Source of the DNA: CF-161 sp035259145
Lineage (GTDB): Bacteria > Chloroflexota > Dormibacteria > Dormibacterales > Dormibacteraceae
DNA: 22,022 nucleotides
Direction: 5' to 3'
Assembly (NCBI GenBank): GCA_035259145.1
Contig: DATFWQ010000221.1
Coordinates: 1 to 22,022, forward strand
In this document: piece after piece, positions 1 to 7,686 of the stretch
Position numbering within the stretch: position 1 is the first letter of the stretch
How the letters are laid out: each line of letters starts with the position of its first letter
Position numbers and translations under genes: made by a program
The notes under the pieces: model-generated
What the model was told of the DNA's origin: nothing
Databases searched by the model: none
What the model saw: only the letters and a program-made list of their open reading frames with translations

Positions 1-204
1 GGTCGAACGCTGGTTCGCGATCCTGACCGAAAAGCAGATCCGGCGAGGAACCCACCGCAGCACCCGCGAGCTGGAGGATGCCCTCAGGCTGTTCGTCGCG
101 ATTCACAACGAGAACCCCAAGCCATTCGTGTGGATCAAGACTGCCGACCAGATCCTCGCCAGCATCCGTCGCTTTTGCCAACGAATTTCGGAGACAGGAC
201 ACTA
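1..204 (+). mobile_element. IS630-type insertion sequence, right-end fragment
   Basis: Only the right end of the element is visible. The transposase reading frame runs into the inferred TA target at 203-204, after which the sequence is Nudix coding sequence. The left inverted repeat and the partner TA are outside the window, so the element end is inferred from the IS630 target rule and the abrupt change of gene content. Confidence 0.55.
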
Positions 205-205
205 G
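2..205 (+). CDS. IS630-family transposase, C-terminal fragment (5' end outside window)
   Basis: The frame starting at base 2 reads VERWFAILTEKQIRRGTHRS and ends RRFCQRISETGH before a TAG stop at 203-205, giving 67 visible residues. This is the C-terminal end of IS630/Tc1-mariner-like DDE transposases. The E in VERWF (bases 5-7) matches the third catalytic acid of the family (NxVE..W motif), so the visible part is intact and in frame. The rest of the gene and the left end of the element lie outside the window. IS630 elements insert at TA dinucleotides. The TA inside the transposase stop codon (203-204) is also part of the stop codon of the convergent Nudix gene (minus strand, 202-204), so the element probably ends there. 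Family assignment is confident; the exact element boundary is inferred. Confidence 0.85.
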   Translation, partial: VERWFAILTEKQIRRGTHRSTRELEDALRLFVAIHNENPKPFVWIKTADQILASIRRFCQRISETGH

Positions 206-633
206 GCGAGGTGCCGCGGGGCGAGCAGCGCCCTGTCGACGGGATAGCTGAGCTGCTGGATCGCCTCCTGCACCGGGAGCCAGCGCAGCGCGTCCACCTC
301 TTGGCCAGGTTGGAACTCACCCTCGATCGGCCGCATCAGCCAGTAGCACACGATCTTGTCCCGTCCCTGCCGGTCGATATACGCCGTGCAGCCTGCGGGC
401 CGGACGATCTCGCAGCTCAGGCCCGTCTCCTCCCTCACCTCCCTCAGCGCTCCTTCTTCAGGCGTCTCGCCATCGTTCAGCTTGCCCTTGGGCAGCGTCC
501 AGTCGTCGTGGACTGGCCGGTGGATGATCGCCACCTCGGGCAGGCCGTCTCGGCCCGGCCTCAAGACCACGCCACCGGCGGCCCGGACCGCGGCGGCGTC
601 GGCGGCCCGGCCCGGCGTGGGCTTTCGCGTCAC
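202..633 (-). CDS. Nudix (MutT-like) hydrolase
   Basis: A 143-residue Nudix hydrolase, expected to cleave nucleoside diphosphate-X compounds (oxidised dNTPs, (di)nucleoside polyphosphates or similar). The complete Nudix box GX5EX7REUXEEXGU is visible: G50, E56, R64-E65, E68-E69, G71, in GKLNDGETPEEGALREVREE and the following TGL. It includes the Mg-binding glutamates. I chose the GTG at 633 because it overlaps the TGA stop (632-630) of the upstream CYTH/CHAD gene as GTGA, a coupled start. An ATG at 702 would add 23 residues of CHAD-shadow sequence with no Nudix similarity. The fold appears complete; the C-terminus (LLAPRHLA) ends in a TAG that coincides with the TA target of the adjacent IS630 element, so the last few residues may have been changed by insertion. 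Mycobacterial MutT1 has an additional histidine-phosphatase domain; this protein does not. Its place in a polyphosphate cluster suggests a polyphosphate-linked nucleotide substrate, but that is inference. Confidence 0.9.
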   Translation of the reverse strand: MTRKPTPGRAADAAAVRAAGGVVLRPGRDGLPEVAIIHRPVHDDWTLPKGKLNDGETPEEGALREVREETGLSCEIVRPAGCTAYIDRQGRDKIVCYWLMRPIEGEFQPGQEVDALRWLPVQEAIQQLSYPVDRALLAPRHLA

Positions 634-2198
634 GCCACAGCCGCCGGCCTCAGCCACGCGCGCGTCCTGGCGCGGTTCAGGCGCGCCCACGCGGACGGCC
701 ACCGCTCACGCGCCTCCGCCGCCCTGGCCACCTCCAGCGCGCACAGCTCGCCCGCCACGAAGGCTCGGCGGCGAGACGTCACCGCGTTTCGCAGCCAGGC
801 CTGGGCCGTGATGCTGTCCTGGTGCTCGCCAAGCTCGGTCTGGAGCGCGGCCGCCAGCTTGGCGAAGCGAGCAGCATCTGGTCCAACTGCCGGAGACACC
901 GCTTCCGACGCATATCGCAGCCTCTTCGCGAGGATGCGCACCTGGTGCAGCTCTTCGTCTGACGGCTTCTTCGGCAGCTGGCCTACCGCTCGGCGGAGGT
1001 CTCGCCACGGCCTGAGCGCCAGCGCGGGCAGGACCTGTCCGGCTGGGGTCCCCATCCGATCCGGCTGGGTCTCATCGAATCCCGGCTGAGCTGCCGCCAC
1101 CACGAGCCGATCGAGGAGGTCGAAGTAGCGCTGGCTCGACATCGCCTCCAGCAAGCGGCCGCGCGCCGACTCGATCGACGTGGCAATCTGGCCCAGCAGG
1201 CCCGCCGCCGCCCGGGCGTCGGCTGCCGGCAGCGTGGCCGCCAGTCGCCGCAGGCGCTCCAGCAGCACCTCACGGTCGCGTACCGTCCCGAGCTCCCCGG
1301 CCAGCCAGCCCAGCTCGCCACGGAGACTTTCGGTCCAGTCGCGATCGAGCAGCGGCCGGAACGTGCGCAGGTGCGAGCGCAGGCGCCGAGTGCCGACCCG
1401 GGCCTGGTGCACATCCTCGGGGTCACCGCCGATCCGTATCAGCGGGTCGTGCCTCAGGACGAGCTGCACCGCCGCGGCTATCGCGTTGCGGACTACGTCG
1501 GCCGCGGTGGCGTCGGCCGGCAGCTCGTGAACCGCCACGTCCGGCTCGCCGAGCGCTGCCGGGCCGAGGGCTCGAACGTGCTTGGGCGTCGGATCCGGGG
1601 ACCCTGCACCGGCCTCGCGGAGGCGGGCCAACAGGGGCGCCAGCACCTCGTAGCTGCCCGGCTTCAGCCCGACCTCCACCTCGCGAAATCGCGCCGCCAC
1701 CCGTCGGCCGTCGAGAACCGAGACTTCGTCATCCACGACCTCCGCCAGCTCTCGGCCACTGCCGTCGGAGAGGGGCACCCGGAGGCAGCGCGTGGAGAGT
1801 CGCGCCACCTGCTCCAGCGGCGCACCCCTGAGGTACGCGCGGACCAGCGACATCACTTCTTCCGGAGGCCTTCGAGACGACGCCTGGAACGTGATTTCGC
1901 GATCGGTGGGTTGGCTGCGGTTCGCGGCGCCGGCCAGCTTCAGCGTCCACTCGTGCCTGGTCGAGTGCGTCCGGCCGCCCTTGCCTCCATGCGGCCGGCT
2001 GTACTTGAGGCTCAGGCCCCAGCGTGCCAGCCGGAGGTCGCGGGTGTCGAAGTACGTGGTGTCGAGATGAGCACGCTCCTGCTGCCCCGCAGTAACTCCC
2101 TCCACGATCCCCGAGAGATCGGGCAGGGCGAAGGTGGGCGACGCGCTGAGCTTCTGGCGCTCAGGCGATGCGGGCACCGAGCTCACGCGCTCGCTCAT
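630..2198 (-). CDS. CYTH and CHAD domain protein (polyphosphate-binding)
   Basis: A 522-residue two-domain protein. Residues about 10-215 form a CYTH (triphosphate tunnel) domain, seen in TYFDTRDLRLARWGLSLKYS and the later HEWTLKL and REITF strands. Residues about 225-520 form a CHAD helical domain with two conserved basic helices, HQARVGTRRLRSHLRTF (264-280) and HQVRILAKRLRYASEAV (418-434). CHAD domains bind inorganic polyphosphate and occur beside polyphosphate genes; here ppk1 is immediately upstream and overlaps by 38 bases. The N-terminal CYTH signature EXEXK is not intact: the region reads PERQKL, leaving only E13 and K16. Triphosphatase activity is therefore doubtful and a binding or scaffold role more likely. 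I start at ATG 2198; the open frame extends further upstream, but those residues are only the shadow of ppk1. The C-terminus is coupled to the Nudix gene by a GTGA overlap. Confidence 0.9.
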   Translation of the reverse strand: MSERVSSVPASPERQKLSASPTFALPDLSGIVEGVTAGQQERAHLDTTYFDTRDLRLARWGLSLKYSRPHGGKGGRTHSTRHEWTLKLAGAANRSQPTDREITFQASSRRPPEEVMSLVRAYLRGAPLEQVARLSTRCLRVPLSDGSGRELAEVVDDEVSVLDGRRVAARFREVEVGLKPGSYEVLAPLLARLREAGAGSPDPTPKHVRALGPAALGEPDVAVHELPADATAADVVRNAIAAAVQLVLRHDPLIRIGGDPEDVHQARVGTRRLRSHLRTFRPLLDRDWTESLRGELGWLAGELGTVRDREVLLERLRRLAATLPAADARAAAGLLGQIATSIESARGRLLEAMSSQRYFDLLDRLVVAAAQPGFDETQPDRMGTPAGQVLPALALRPWRDLRRAVGQLPKKPSDEELHQVRILAKRLRYASEAVSPAVGPDAARFAKLAAALQTELGEHQDSITAQAWLRNAVTSRRRAFVAGELCALEVARAAEARERWPSAWARLNRARTRAWLRPAAVA

Positions 2199-4320
2199 GG
2201 GCCAGGGCCATGAAGCTCTGCTGGCTGTCCAGCGAACCCTCCACCTTGTGCCAGGAGCCGTCGGGTAGCAGCTCCCACGCCAGGCGCTCGTCAGCCAGCT
2301 CGCACTCGAGGATCTCTGCCAGACGCGCCTGCAGCCTCTCGTCACCGACGGGCACGACCGCCTCAACCCTCCGGTCGAGGTTCCTGTCCATCACGTCCGC
2401 CGAGCCGATGTAGTAATTGAAGCCCCGCCTGTTGCTGCCGAACCGGAAGATCCGCGAATGCTCGAGAAAGCGGCCGACCACGGAGCGGACCCGGATTCGC
2501 TCCGACAGGCCGCGAACGCCCGGGCGCAGGCAGCAGACGCTGCGGATGATGAGATCGATCTCTGTCCCCGCTGAGCTGGCCTCGTACAGGCTGTCGATGA
2601 TCTCGAGATCGACCAGGTTGTTGACCTTGATCACGATCTGGCCATCCGGCTCGGAGGCTTCCTGCCGGATCAACCGGAGCAGGCCGCTCCGAAGGCCCGC
2701 GGGCGCCACCAGCAGCTGCCGAAAGCGCTGTTGACGGCTGTACCCCGTGAGGAAGTTGAACAGCTCGCTGATGTCCGCGCCCAGGCCTGGGTCTGCCGAG
2801 AACAGGCCGATGTCCTCGTAGCCGAGTGCGGTCATTGGGTTGTAGTTGCCGGTCGCCACGTGCACATACCGCCGGATGGCCCCACCCTCTTCGCGGACGA
2901 CCAGGATCAGCTTGGCGTGAGTCTTGAGCCCGACGAGGCCGTACACGACGTGGACGCCCGACTGCTCCAACTGCTGGGCCCAGGCGATGTTCGCCTGTTC
3001 ATCCCCTCGGGCCTTGAGCTCGACGAGGGCGACTACCTGCTTACCGGCCTCCGCGGCACGAGCCAGGGCCAGCGCTATTGGGCTGGCCGGGCCTGAGGTG
3101 CGGTAGAGCGTCTGCTTGATGGCCAGGACGTGGGGATCGTCCGCGGCCTGCCGGATGAAGCTGCCGACCGAGTTCGTGAACGACTCGTACGGATGGTGGA
3201 CCAGAACATCGCCCGCCTGGAGCGTTTCGAAGAAGTCGGCCGGCTTGCCATCGCGACGGATCAGCCGCGGAGGTGTCAGCGGGGTGTAGCGCTCGTCCTT
3301 GAGCTCGGGCCGGTCCAGGTCTGCGAAGAAACCGACCGCGCTCATGTCCAGGAGGCCGTGGACGACGTAGACGTCGTCGGGGGTGAGCTCGAGTTCGCGA
3401 ACCAGCAGCTCCCGCACCTCCGGCGAGGCGTCCGGGTTGACCTCCAGGCGGACCGCCCTGGCCCGCCTGCGGTGGCGAAGAAGCTCGGTCTGAATGGTGA
3501 CCAGCAGGTCGTCCGCCTCCTCTTCGCGGACCTCGAGGTCGTTGTCGCGAGTGACTCGAAAGGCGGTGTTGCTCAGGATCTCCATACCGGGGAACAGAGC
3601 CTGGAGGTTGGCCGCGATCACCTGCTCGAGCGGCACGAAGCGCTCGCCGTCAGGGAGCGCAATGAATCGCGGCAGAAGGGGCGGGACCTTGACCCGAGCG
3701 AACCGCTGGTGACGGCGGAGTGGGTGTCTGACGATCACCGCCAGGTTGAGTGAGAAGTGGGAGATATACGGGAATGGGTGACCCGGGTCGACAGCAAGCG
3801 GTGTGAGCACCGGGAAGATGCTCTGGCGGAAGTACCGGGACAGATGGTCGGCGTCCTTCCTGGATAGATCGGATGTCTCGACGAGGCGAATGCCGGCCCC
3901 GGCCAGCGCCGGTCGGAGCTCCTGACCGAACAGGCGCTCCTGCCGCCCACAGAGTCCCTCTACGCGGCGCCTGATGGCATCGAGCTGAGCGGTCGGTGAG
4001 AGCCCGTCTGGCGACTCGGTCGCGGGCGCCGCCTCCAGGAGCTCCTTCAGCCCGGCCACCCGGATCTGGAAGAAGTCGTCCACGTTCTGGGCGAAGTAGT
4101 GGAGCGCCCTGACGCGCTCCAGGAGTGGCAGCGAGGCGTCCTCGGCCCGCGCGAGCACACGCGCGTTGTACTCCAGCAGGGAGAGCTCACGGTTCAGGTA
4201 GTGAGCCTGCGCGAGAACCGTTGGGGCGGCGGTCACGAGTGCCGGCGCTGTCACGGGCGGAGCCCCGGCGGCCACCGAAACGACGTTCGTCTGCCTCAAC
4301 GATGCCTGCGGTTCGCCCAT
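2161..4320 (-). CDS. ppk1: Polyphosphate kinase 1
   Basis: A 719-residue PPK1, of normal family length, which makes inorganic polyphosphate from ATP reversibly. All four parts can be seen: the N domain opening YLNRELSLLEYNARVL (41-56), the head domain, and the two phospholipase-D-like C domains. The autophosphorylated histidine is expected to be H468 in GLKTHAKLIL (E. coli H435). The second essential histidine is H621 in FLEHSRIFRF (E. coli H592). Other hallmarks are IKQTLYRTSG, HVATGNYNP, GYEDIGLFS and YYIGSADVMDRNLDRR. Start: ATG at 4320, with an in-frame GTG one codon earlier (4323). The ATG lies 6 bases after a -10-like TAGCCT, suggesting leaderless translation. ppk1 begins about 70 bases after uppP and is followed, with overlap, by the CYTH/CHAD and Nudix genes, forming a likely polyphosphate operon. 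A weak PHO-box-like repeat precedes it. Confidence 0.96.
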   Translation of the reverse strand: MGEPQASLRQTNVVSVAAGAPPVTAPALVTAAPTVLAQAHYLNRELSLLEYNARVLARAEDASLPLLERVRALHYFAQNVDDFFQIRVAGLKELLEAAPATESPDGLSPTAQLDAIRRRVEGLCGRQERLFGQELRPALAGAGIRLVETSDLSRKDADHLSRYFRQSIFPVLTPLAVDPGHPFPYISHFSLNLAVIVRHPLRRHQRFARVKVPPLLPRFIALPDGERFVPLEQVIAANLQALFPGMEILSNTAFRVTRDNDLEVREEEADDLLVTIQTELLRHRRRARAVRLEVNPDASPEVRELLVRELELTPDDVYVVHGLLDMSAVGFFADLDRPELKDERYTPLTPPRLIRRDGKPADFFETLQAGDVLVHHPYESFTNSVGSFIRQAADDPHVLAIKQTLYRTSGPASPIALALARAAEAGKQVVALVELKARGDEQANIAWAQQLEQSGVHVVYGLVGLKTHAKLILVVREEGGAIRRYVHVATGNYNPMTALGYEDIGLFSADPGLGADISELFNFLTGYSRQQRFRQLLVAPAGLRSGLLRLIRQEASEPDGQIVIKVNNLVDLEIIDSLYEASSAGTEIDLIIRSVCCLRPGVRGLSERIRVRSVVGRFLEHSRIFRFGSNRRGFNYYIGSADVMDRNLDRRVEAVVPVGDERLQARLAEILECELADERLAWELLPDGSWHKVEGSLDSQQSFMALAHERARELGARIA

Positions 4321-4361
4321 CACTCTAGGCTACCCGCTGCGAATGGATAACGATCGGTAAA
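4321..4361 (-). promoter_or_regulatory. Putative ppk1 promoter with two-unit PHO-like repeat
   Basis: On the minus strand TTTACC (4361-4356) and TTATCC (4350-4345) start exactly 11 bases apart and share 7 of 11 positions across the repeat unit. A -10-like TAGCCT (4332-4327) follows, and the ATG starts 6 bases later. The gap from the last hexamer to the -10 is 12 bases, against 9-10 at the stronger boxes in this window. That makes Pho control plausible but uncertain. Confidence 0.45.
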
Positions 4362-4392
4362 GAAATGGTGCGATTGCGCACCAGCCGGACCC

Positions 4393-5259
4393 TCAGCGCA
4401 ACAAGAGCAAGGTGGCAGCGCCCAGGGCGGCGCAGTACCAGCCGTAGGGGTCGAGCCGGCCCGACTTGAAGTAGCGCACCAGGAAGCGGGCGCTCAGGTA
4501 AGCCGCGAGCCCGGCCACCACGGCGGCGGCGATGTAGACCAGAAGACGGCTGGTCCCAAGCGGAGGATCCTGCTGGAACAGCGTGGGAACCTCGAGCACC
4601 CCGGCAGCGCCGATGATCGGGGTTGCCAGCAGAAAGGCGAACTTGACGGCTTCGGTGTGGCGGAGCCCAGCCACGAGGCCGCCGGCCATAGTGATGCCGG
4701 AGCGGGATATGCCGGGAAACAGGGCCACCGCCTGGGCCATGCCGACCACCGCGACCGCGCCCACGCTGATCTGGCCCAGGTCCTTGAAGTCTCCCTCCTG
4801 CTCCTCGCGACTGGCGCCGGCGCGCTCTGAGCGACGGCGCAGTACCTCCGCGCCGAGCAGGATGCCGCCGTTCACGATCAGGGCGGCAGCCGCAAGTCGA
4901 GGCGTGGCGAACAGCCGCGTCAGCGGTTGAACCAGCAGAAAACCGATCGCGCCGCCTGGCACGGTGCCCAGGGCCAGCAGCATGGCAAGTCGCTCGTCGG
5001 GCCCCTCGATCCTGCCCCTGACGGCTGCGCGGCCGAAGCCGGCGACGATCTTCACCCACTCACGGCGGTACAGGATGAGGAGAGCCGTGGCGGTGCCGAG
5101 GTGAAGCAGCACCAGGAAGGGGACGAACGTTGGGTTGGACTGGTCAAACGGCCAGTGGAGGAGGCTGGGCAGCACCACCGCGTGGCCCAGCGAGGACACC
5201 GGGAACAGCTCGGTAGCCCCCTGCAGCAGACCCATCAGGATGGCTTGCAAGCTGGTCAC
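4393..5259 (-). CDS. uppP: Undecaprenyl-diphosphatase (UppP/BacA)
   Basis: A 288-residue polytopic membrane protein of the UppP/BacA family. It dephosphorylates undecaprenyl diphosphate to recycle the lipid carrier for peptidoglycan and other surface polymers, releasing phosphate. Both family signatures are present: the N-terminal QGATELFPVSSLGH (the (E/Q)xxxE motif with SSxxH) and the central PGISRSGIT (PGxSRSxxT). Multiple hydrophobic helices follow through to the C-terminus. The open frame runs upstream to 5370, but that stretch is hydrophilic and overlaps the divergent MFS gene. The GTG at 5259, giving VTSLQAILMGLLQG directly before the first motif, is the only sensible start. No clear Shine-Dalgarno sequence precedes it. 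It lies upstream of ppk1 on the same strand with a 70-base gap that appears to hold a separate ppk1 promoter. Confidence 0.93.
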   Translation of the reverse strand: MTSLQAILMGLLQGATELFPVSSLGHAVVLPSLLHWPFDQSNPTFVPFLVLLHLGTATALLILYRREWVKIVAGFGRAAVRGRIEGPDERLAMLLALGTVPGGAIGFLLVQPLTRLFATPRLAAAALIVNGGILLGAEVLRRRSERAGASREEQEGDFKDLGQISVGAVAVVGMAQAVALFPGISRSGITMAGGLVAGLRHTEAVKFAFLLATPIIGAAGVLEVPTLFQQDPPLGTSRLLVYIAAAVVAGLAAYLSARFLVRYFKSGRLDPYGWYCAALGAATLLLLR

Positions 5260-5327
5260 GGCCGCTAAGGAAACCAGAAATCGCGGGCTCGCTGCCGCAT
5301 CCGAACCCTTACGCTTCCATTCGCCAC

Positions 5328-6599
5328 ATGGACACGACCGCCCCCGCTGGTGACACCGCTCCGACCGCACCAGCTGACAGGATGCCGGTGCTGCGGCACC
5401 TGAGCCTCGGATCCTACTGGTTCGGGACGTACTTCGTCGTCACGCCGGTGTACACCGTGCTGCTGCAGGTACAGGTCACCGAGACCGTGGCCAAGGGCTT
5501 CCAGGCGACAGCAATCGGCGTCGCAACGTTCCTTGGCGGGATCTTCGCCATGGTGCTGCCGCCCCTGGTGGGCGCCTGGTCGGACCGGCTCACCACCCGC
5601 TGGGGCCGCCGCCGGCCCATCATGGTTGCCGGCACCCTGGGCATCGTCGCCGCGCTTCTGATCATGTTCGGCGCTCGGTCCTATCCGGCGGTCCTGACCG
5701 GCTTCGTACTCACGGTCGCCACGCTGAACGTGGCCGGAGCGGCCTACGTGGCTGTCATCCCCGACGTCGTTCATGGCACCGAGACCGGCCGGGCGAGCGG
5801 CGTGCTCGGCTTCTTCGTCCAGCTCGGCAGCGTCCTCTCGCTGGTGGTGACGGTGGTCTTCGCCAGCCTGGGCCAGATCCACTTCACATACCTCGTGCTG
5901 ATCATCGTTCTGGTGCTGACCCTCCTCCCGACGCTGTGGGCCGTGGCGGGCGAAGGCACCGGACCGGCGCCGGAGCACCTCCGCCGAACCTTGCGCGAGT
6001 TCCTCAGCCCGCTGTGGACCGGCGACTTCGGATGGGCCTTCTTCACGCGCTTTCTGAACGTGGCCGGGCTGTACGCCACCCTGCCCTTCCTGCTGCTCGC
6101 ATTCCGGGACCTGCTGGGCGTGCCGAATCCTGCCCAGTTCACGTCGATCTTCGAGGCGATCGTCACCCTCACCGCCGTCCCGTTCGCCGTCATCTGTGGC
6201 TGGCTCTCCGACCGGCGCGGCCGCAAGCGCTTCATCTACGCCGCTGCCGGCATCCAGACGATCGTGCTGCTCCTCTTCCTCGCCGGCAACGTCATCCCCA
6301 TCTCCCTTGTTCTGGCGCTCGGCGTGGTGTACGGCGTCGGCTTCGGCGCATTCAGCGCGGTGGACTGGGCGCTCGGCCTGGACACTCTGCCCGACCGCAA
6401 ACGGCCCGCAAAAGACCTCGGTCTCTACCACGTGGCCGACTCGCTGCCCCGAGTCCTGCTCCCCTTCGTGATGGGCTTCGTGGTGGACGCGGTCAATCGG
6501 CTGTCGTCAAACGCCGGCTACCGGGTGACGTTCCTCGTCGCCGCCGCTCTCTACGCCGGGAGTGGCATCCTGGTGAGGAGGATTCGCACGGTCAGGTGA
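5328..6599 (+). CDS. MFS transporter (GPH/SLC45-like)
   Basis: A 423-residue major facilitator superfamily protein with about 12 hydrophobic segments and a short hydrophilic N-terminus. The loop after helix 2 contains GAWSDRLTTRWGRRRP, the MFS motif A (G...D..GRR). The matching loop in the second half reads GWLSDRRGRKR. The WSDR..TRWGRRRP form resembles glycoside-pentoside-hexuronide and sucrose-type transporters, but the substrate cannot be read from sequence. Start is ATG 5328, preceded by a possible -10 TACGCT at 5310-5315. The stop TGA (6597-6599) overlaps the GTG start of the next gene, so the transporter and the flavoprotein are almost certainly co-translated. It is divergent from uppP. 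Confidence 0.88.
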   Translation: MDTTAPAGDTAPTAPADRMPVLRHLSLGSYWFGTYFVVTPVYTVLLQVQVTETVAKGFQATAIGVATFLGGIFAMVLPPLVGAWSDRLTTRWGRRRPIMVAGTLGIVAALLIMFGARSYPAVLTGFVLTVATLNVAGAAYVAVIPDVVHGTETGRASGVLGFFVQLGSVLSLVVTVVFASLGQIHFTYLVLIIVLVLTLLPTLWAVAGEGTGPAPEHLRRTLREFLSPLWTGDFGWAFFTRFLNVAGLYATLPFLLLAFRDLLGVPNPAQFTSIFEAIVTLTAVPFAVICGWLSDRRGRKRFIYAAAGIQTIVLLLFLAGNVIPISLVLALGVVYGVGFGAFSAVDWALGLDTLPDRKRPAKDLGLYHVADSLPRVLLPFVMGFVVDAVNRLSSNAGYRVTFLVAAALYAGSGILVRRIRTVR

Positions 6600-7648
6600 C
6601 CTATCGCTGGGATGCGGTCGTCGTGGGCGCCAGCTTCGGCGGGCTGGCTGTGGCCCAGGCGCTGGCCGGATCGGGCCGGGTGCTGCTGATCGACCGCCAG
6701 CCCATCGGCGCCGGCCAGACCTCGGCCTGCGCAGCCCCCCTGCCGCTGCTGGAGTGGTTCGGATGCGGCGAGGCGGTCGAGCAGCTCCATGACGTCGCCG
6801 TCTTCCACTTGCCCGATGGCAGCACTCGCGACCTGCCTCTCCCCTACCCCTTCGCGACCTTCGACTATGGGCGATTGTGCCACCTCCTCTTCGCGGGCAC
6901 GGACGCAACGTTCCTGCAGGCGACCGCCGCGGGGCTCGCGGCCGCCGACGTCGTCGCCACATCCCACGGCGATCACTCGGCGCCCGTCATCGTCGACGCC
7001 TCCGGCTGGCGTGCCGTGCTGTCTCCGGAGGCCCGCCGGGACCGTCGCAGCGTTGGCATCGAGCTTCGGCTCCCGGGCGCGGCCGAAGGGCTGCACTTCT
7101 GGGTCCACGATCACTCCATTCGCAACGGCTACGCGTGGGACTTCCCCGCGGCCGGCCACCGGCGGGTCGGCCTGCTGACGTACGGCGCCAGCGGCCGGCT
7201 GCGGCAGCGGCTCGAGGGGTTCGTGAAAGACGGCGTGGAGTCCGCCGCCGTGCACGGCGGGTCTCTGCCGGCCAGGCTGCGGGAGCCGATCTCCGGGCGC
7301 GTCCTCCTGGTCGGCGACGCCGCCGGCCAGTGTCTCCCTCTCAGCGGCGAAGGCATCAGGCCGGCCCTCGTCTTCGGCTACCTCGCCGGGCGCTTTTGCC
7401 GGCAGGTTCTCAGCGGAGAACTGACGCTCGAGGAGGCCCAGGCTGCCTACCGGGAGCTGGTCGCCCAGTACCGCCGGCGCTACGCTATCCTGACCACGCT
7501 GCAGACGATCCTGGGCAGAGTGCCGCGGCTCTCCATCCGGCCGCTCTACTGGCTGTTCAGCAGCGGCCCGCTGGCCGGTCCTGCCCTGTCCGCGTACTGG
7601 TCTGTGGCCGACCAGCTTCCGGGAGAAGTGAAAACCGGGGCGCTGTGA
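6596..7648 (+). CDS. Geranylgeranyl-reductase-like FAD-dependent oxidoreductase
   Basis: A 350-residue flavoprotein related to the geranylgeranyl reductase / p-hydroxybenzoate-hydroxylase fold. The N-terminal dinucleotide-binding motif VVVGASFGGLAVAQAL (8-23) binds the ADP part of FAD. The second FAD motif, LVGDAAGQCLPLSGEGIRPAL, near residue 240 is typical of the reductase family, which saturates isoprenoid double bonds. The frame is open far upstream, but that is a shadow of the MFS gene. I place the start at GTG 6596, whose bases overlap the MFS stop (GTGA) and which directly precedes the FAD motif. No quinone or carotenoid genes flank it, so the substrate is unknown; an FAD-dependent monooxygenase or halogenase role is an alternative. 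A strong hairpin spans its stop codon. Confidence 0.82.
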   Translation: MTYRWDAVVVGASFGGLAVAQALAGSGRVLLIDRQPIGAGQTSACAAPLPLLEWFGCGEAVEQLHDVAVFHLPDGSTRDLPLPYPFATFDYGRLCHLLFAGTDATFLQATAAGLAAADVVATSHGDHSAPVIVDASGWRAVLSPEARRDRRSVGIELRLPGAAEGLHFWVHDHSIRNGYAWDFPAAGHRRVGLLTYGASGRLRQRLEGFVKDGVESAAVHGGSLPARLREPISGRVLLVGDAAGQCLPLSGEGIRPALVFGYLAGRFCRQVLSGELTLEEAQAAYRELVAQYRRRYAILTTLQTILGRVPRLSIRPLYWLFSSGPLAGPALSAYWSVADQLPGEVKTGAL

Positions 7649-7659
7649 GGGCGCCCCGG
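7635..7659 (-). terminator. Rho-independent terminator of pstS, possibly bidirectional
   Basis: A perfect 9-bp stem, CCGGGGCGC (7635-7643) pairing with GCGCCCCGG (7651-7659), with a 7-base loop. Read on the minus strand, downstream of pstS, the stem is followed at once by TTTTCACTTCTC, a plausible U tract. On the plus strand it covers the stop codon of the flavoprotein gene but lacks a T run, so termination in that direction is less certain. Confidence 0.7.
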
Positions 7660-7686
7660 CAAAACGGGAGAGAAAGAGGTGGTGTC

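Noticed and set aside
634..702. ATG start for the Nudix protein at 702
   Set aside because: It adds CHAD-overlapping sequence with no Nudix similarity, whereas GTG 633 gives a GTGA overlap with the upstream stop.
2199..2366. N-terminal extension of the CYTH/CHAD protein by 56 residues
   Set aside because: The extra residues are Trp/Arg/Ser-rich and are only another frame of the ppk1 C-terminus; the CYTH domain begins after ATG 2198.
5265..6431. 388-residue open frame on the minus strand across the MFS gene
   Set aside because: It is an antisense shadow: composition is rich in His, Gln, Asp, Glu, Arg and Gly with no domain motif, while the plus frame has clear MFS motifs and helices.
5936..6595. 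N-terminal 220-residue extension of the flavoprotein
   Set aside because: It is an out-of-frame read of the MFS gene; the FAD-binding motif starts just after GTG 6596.
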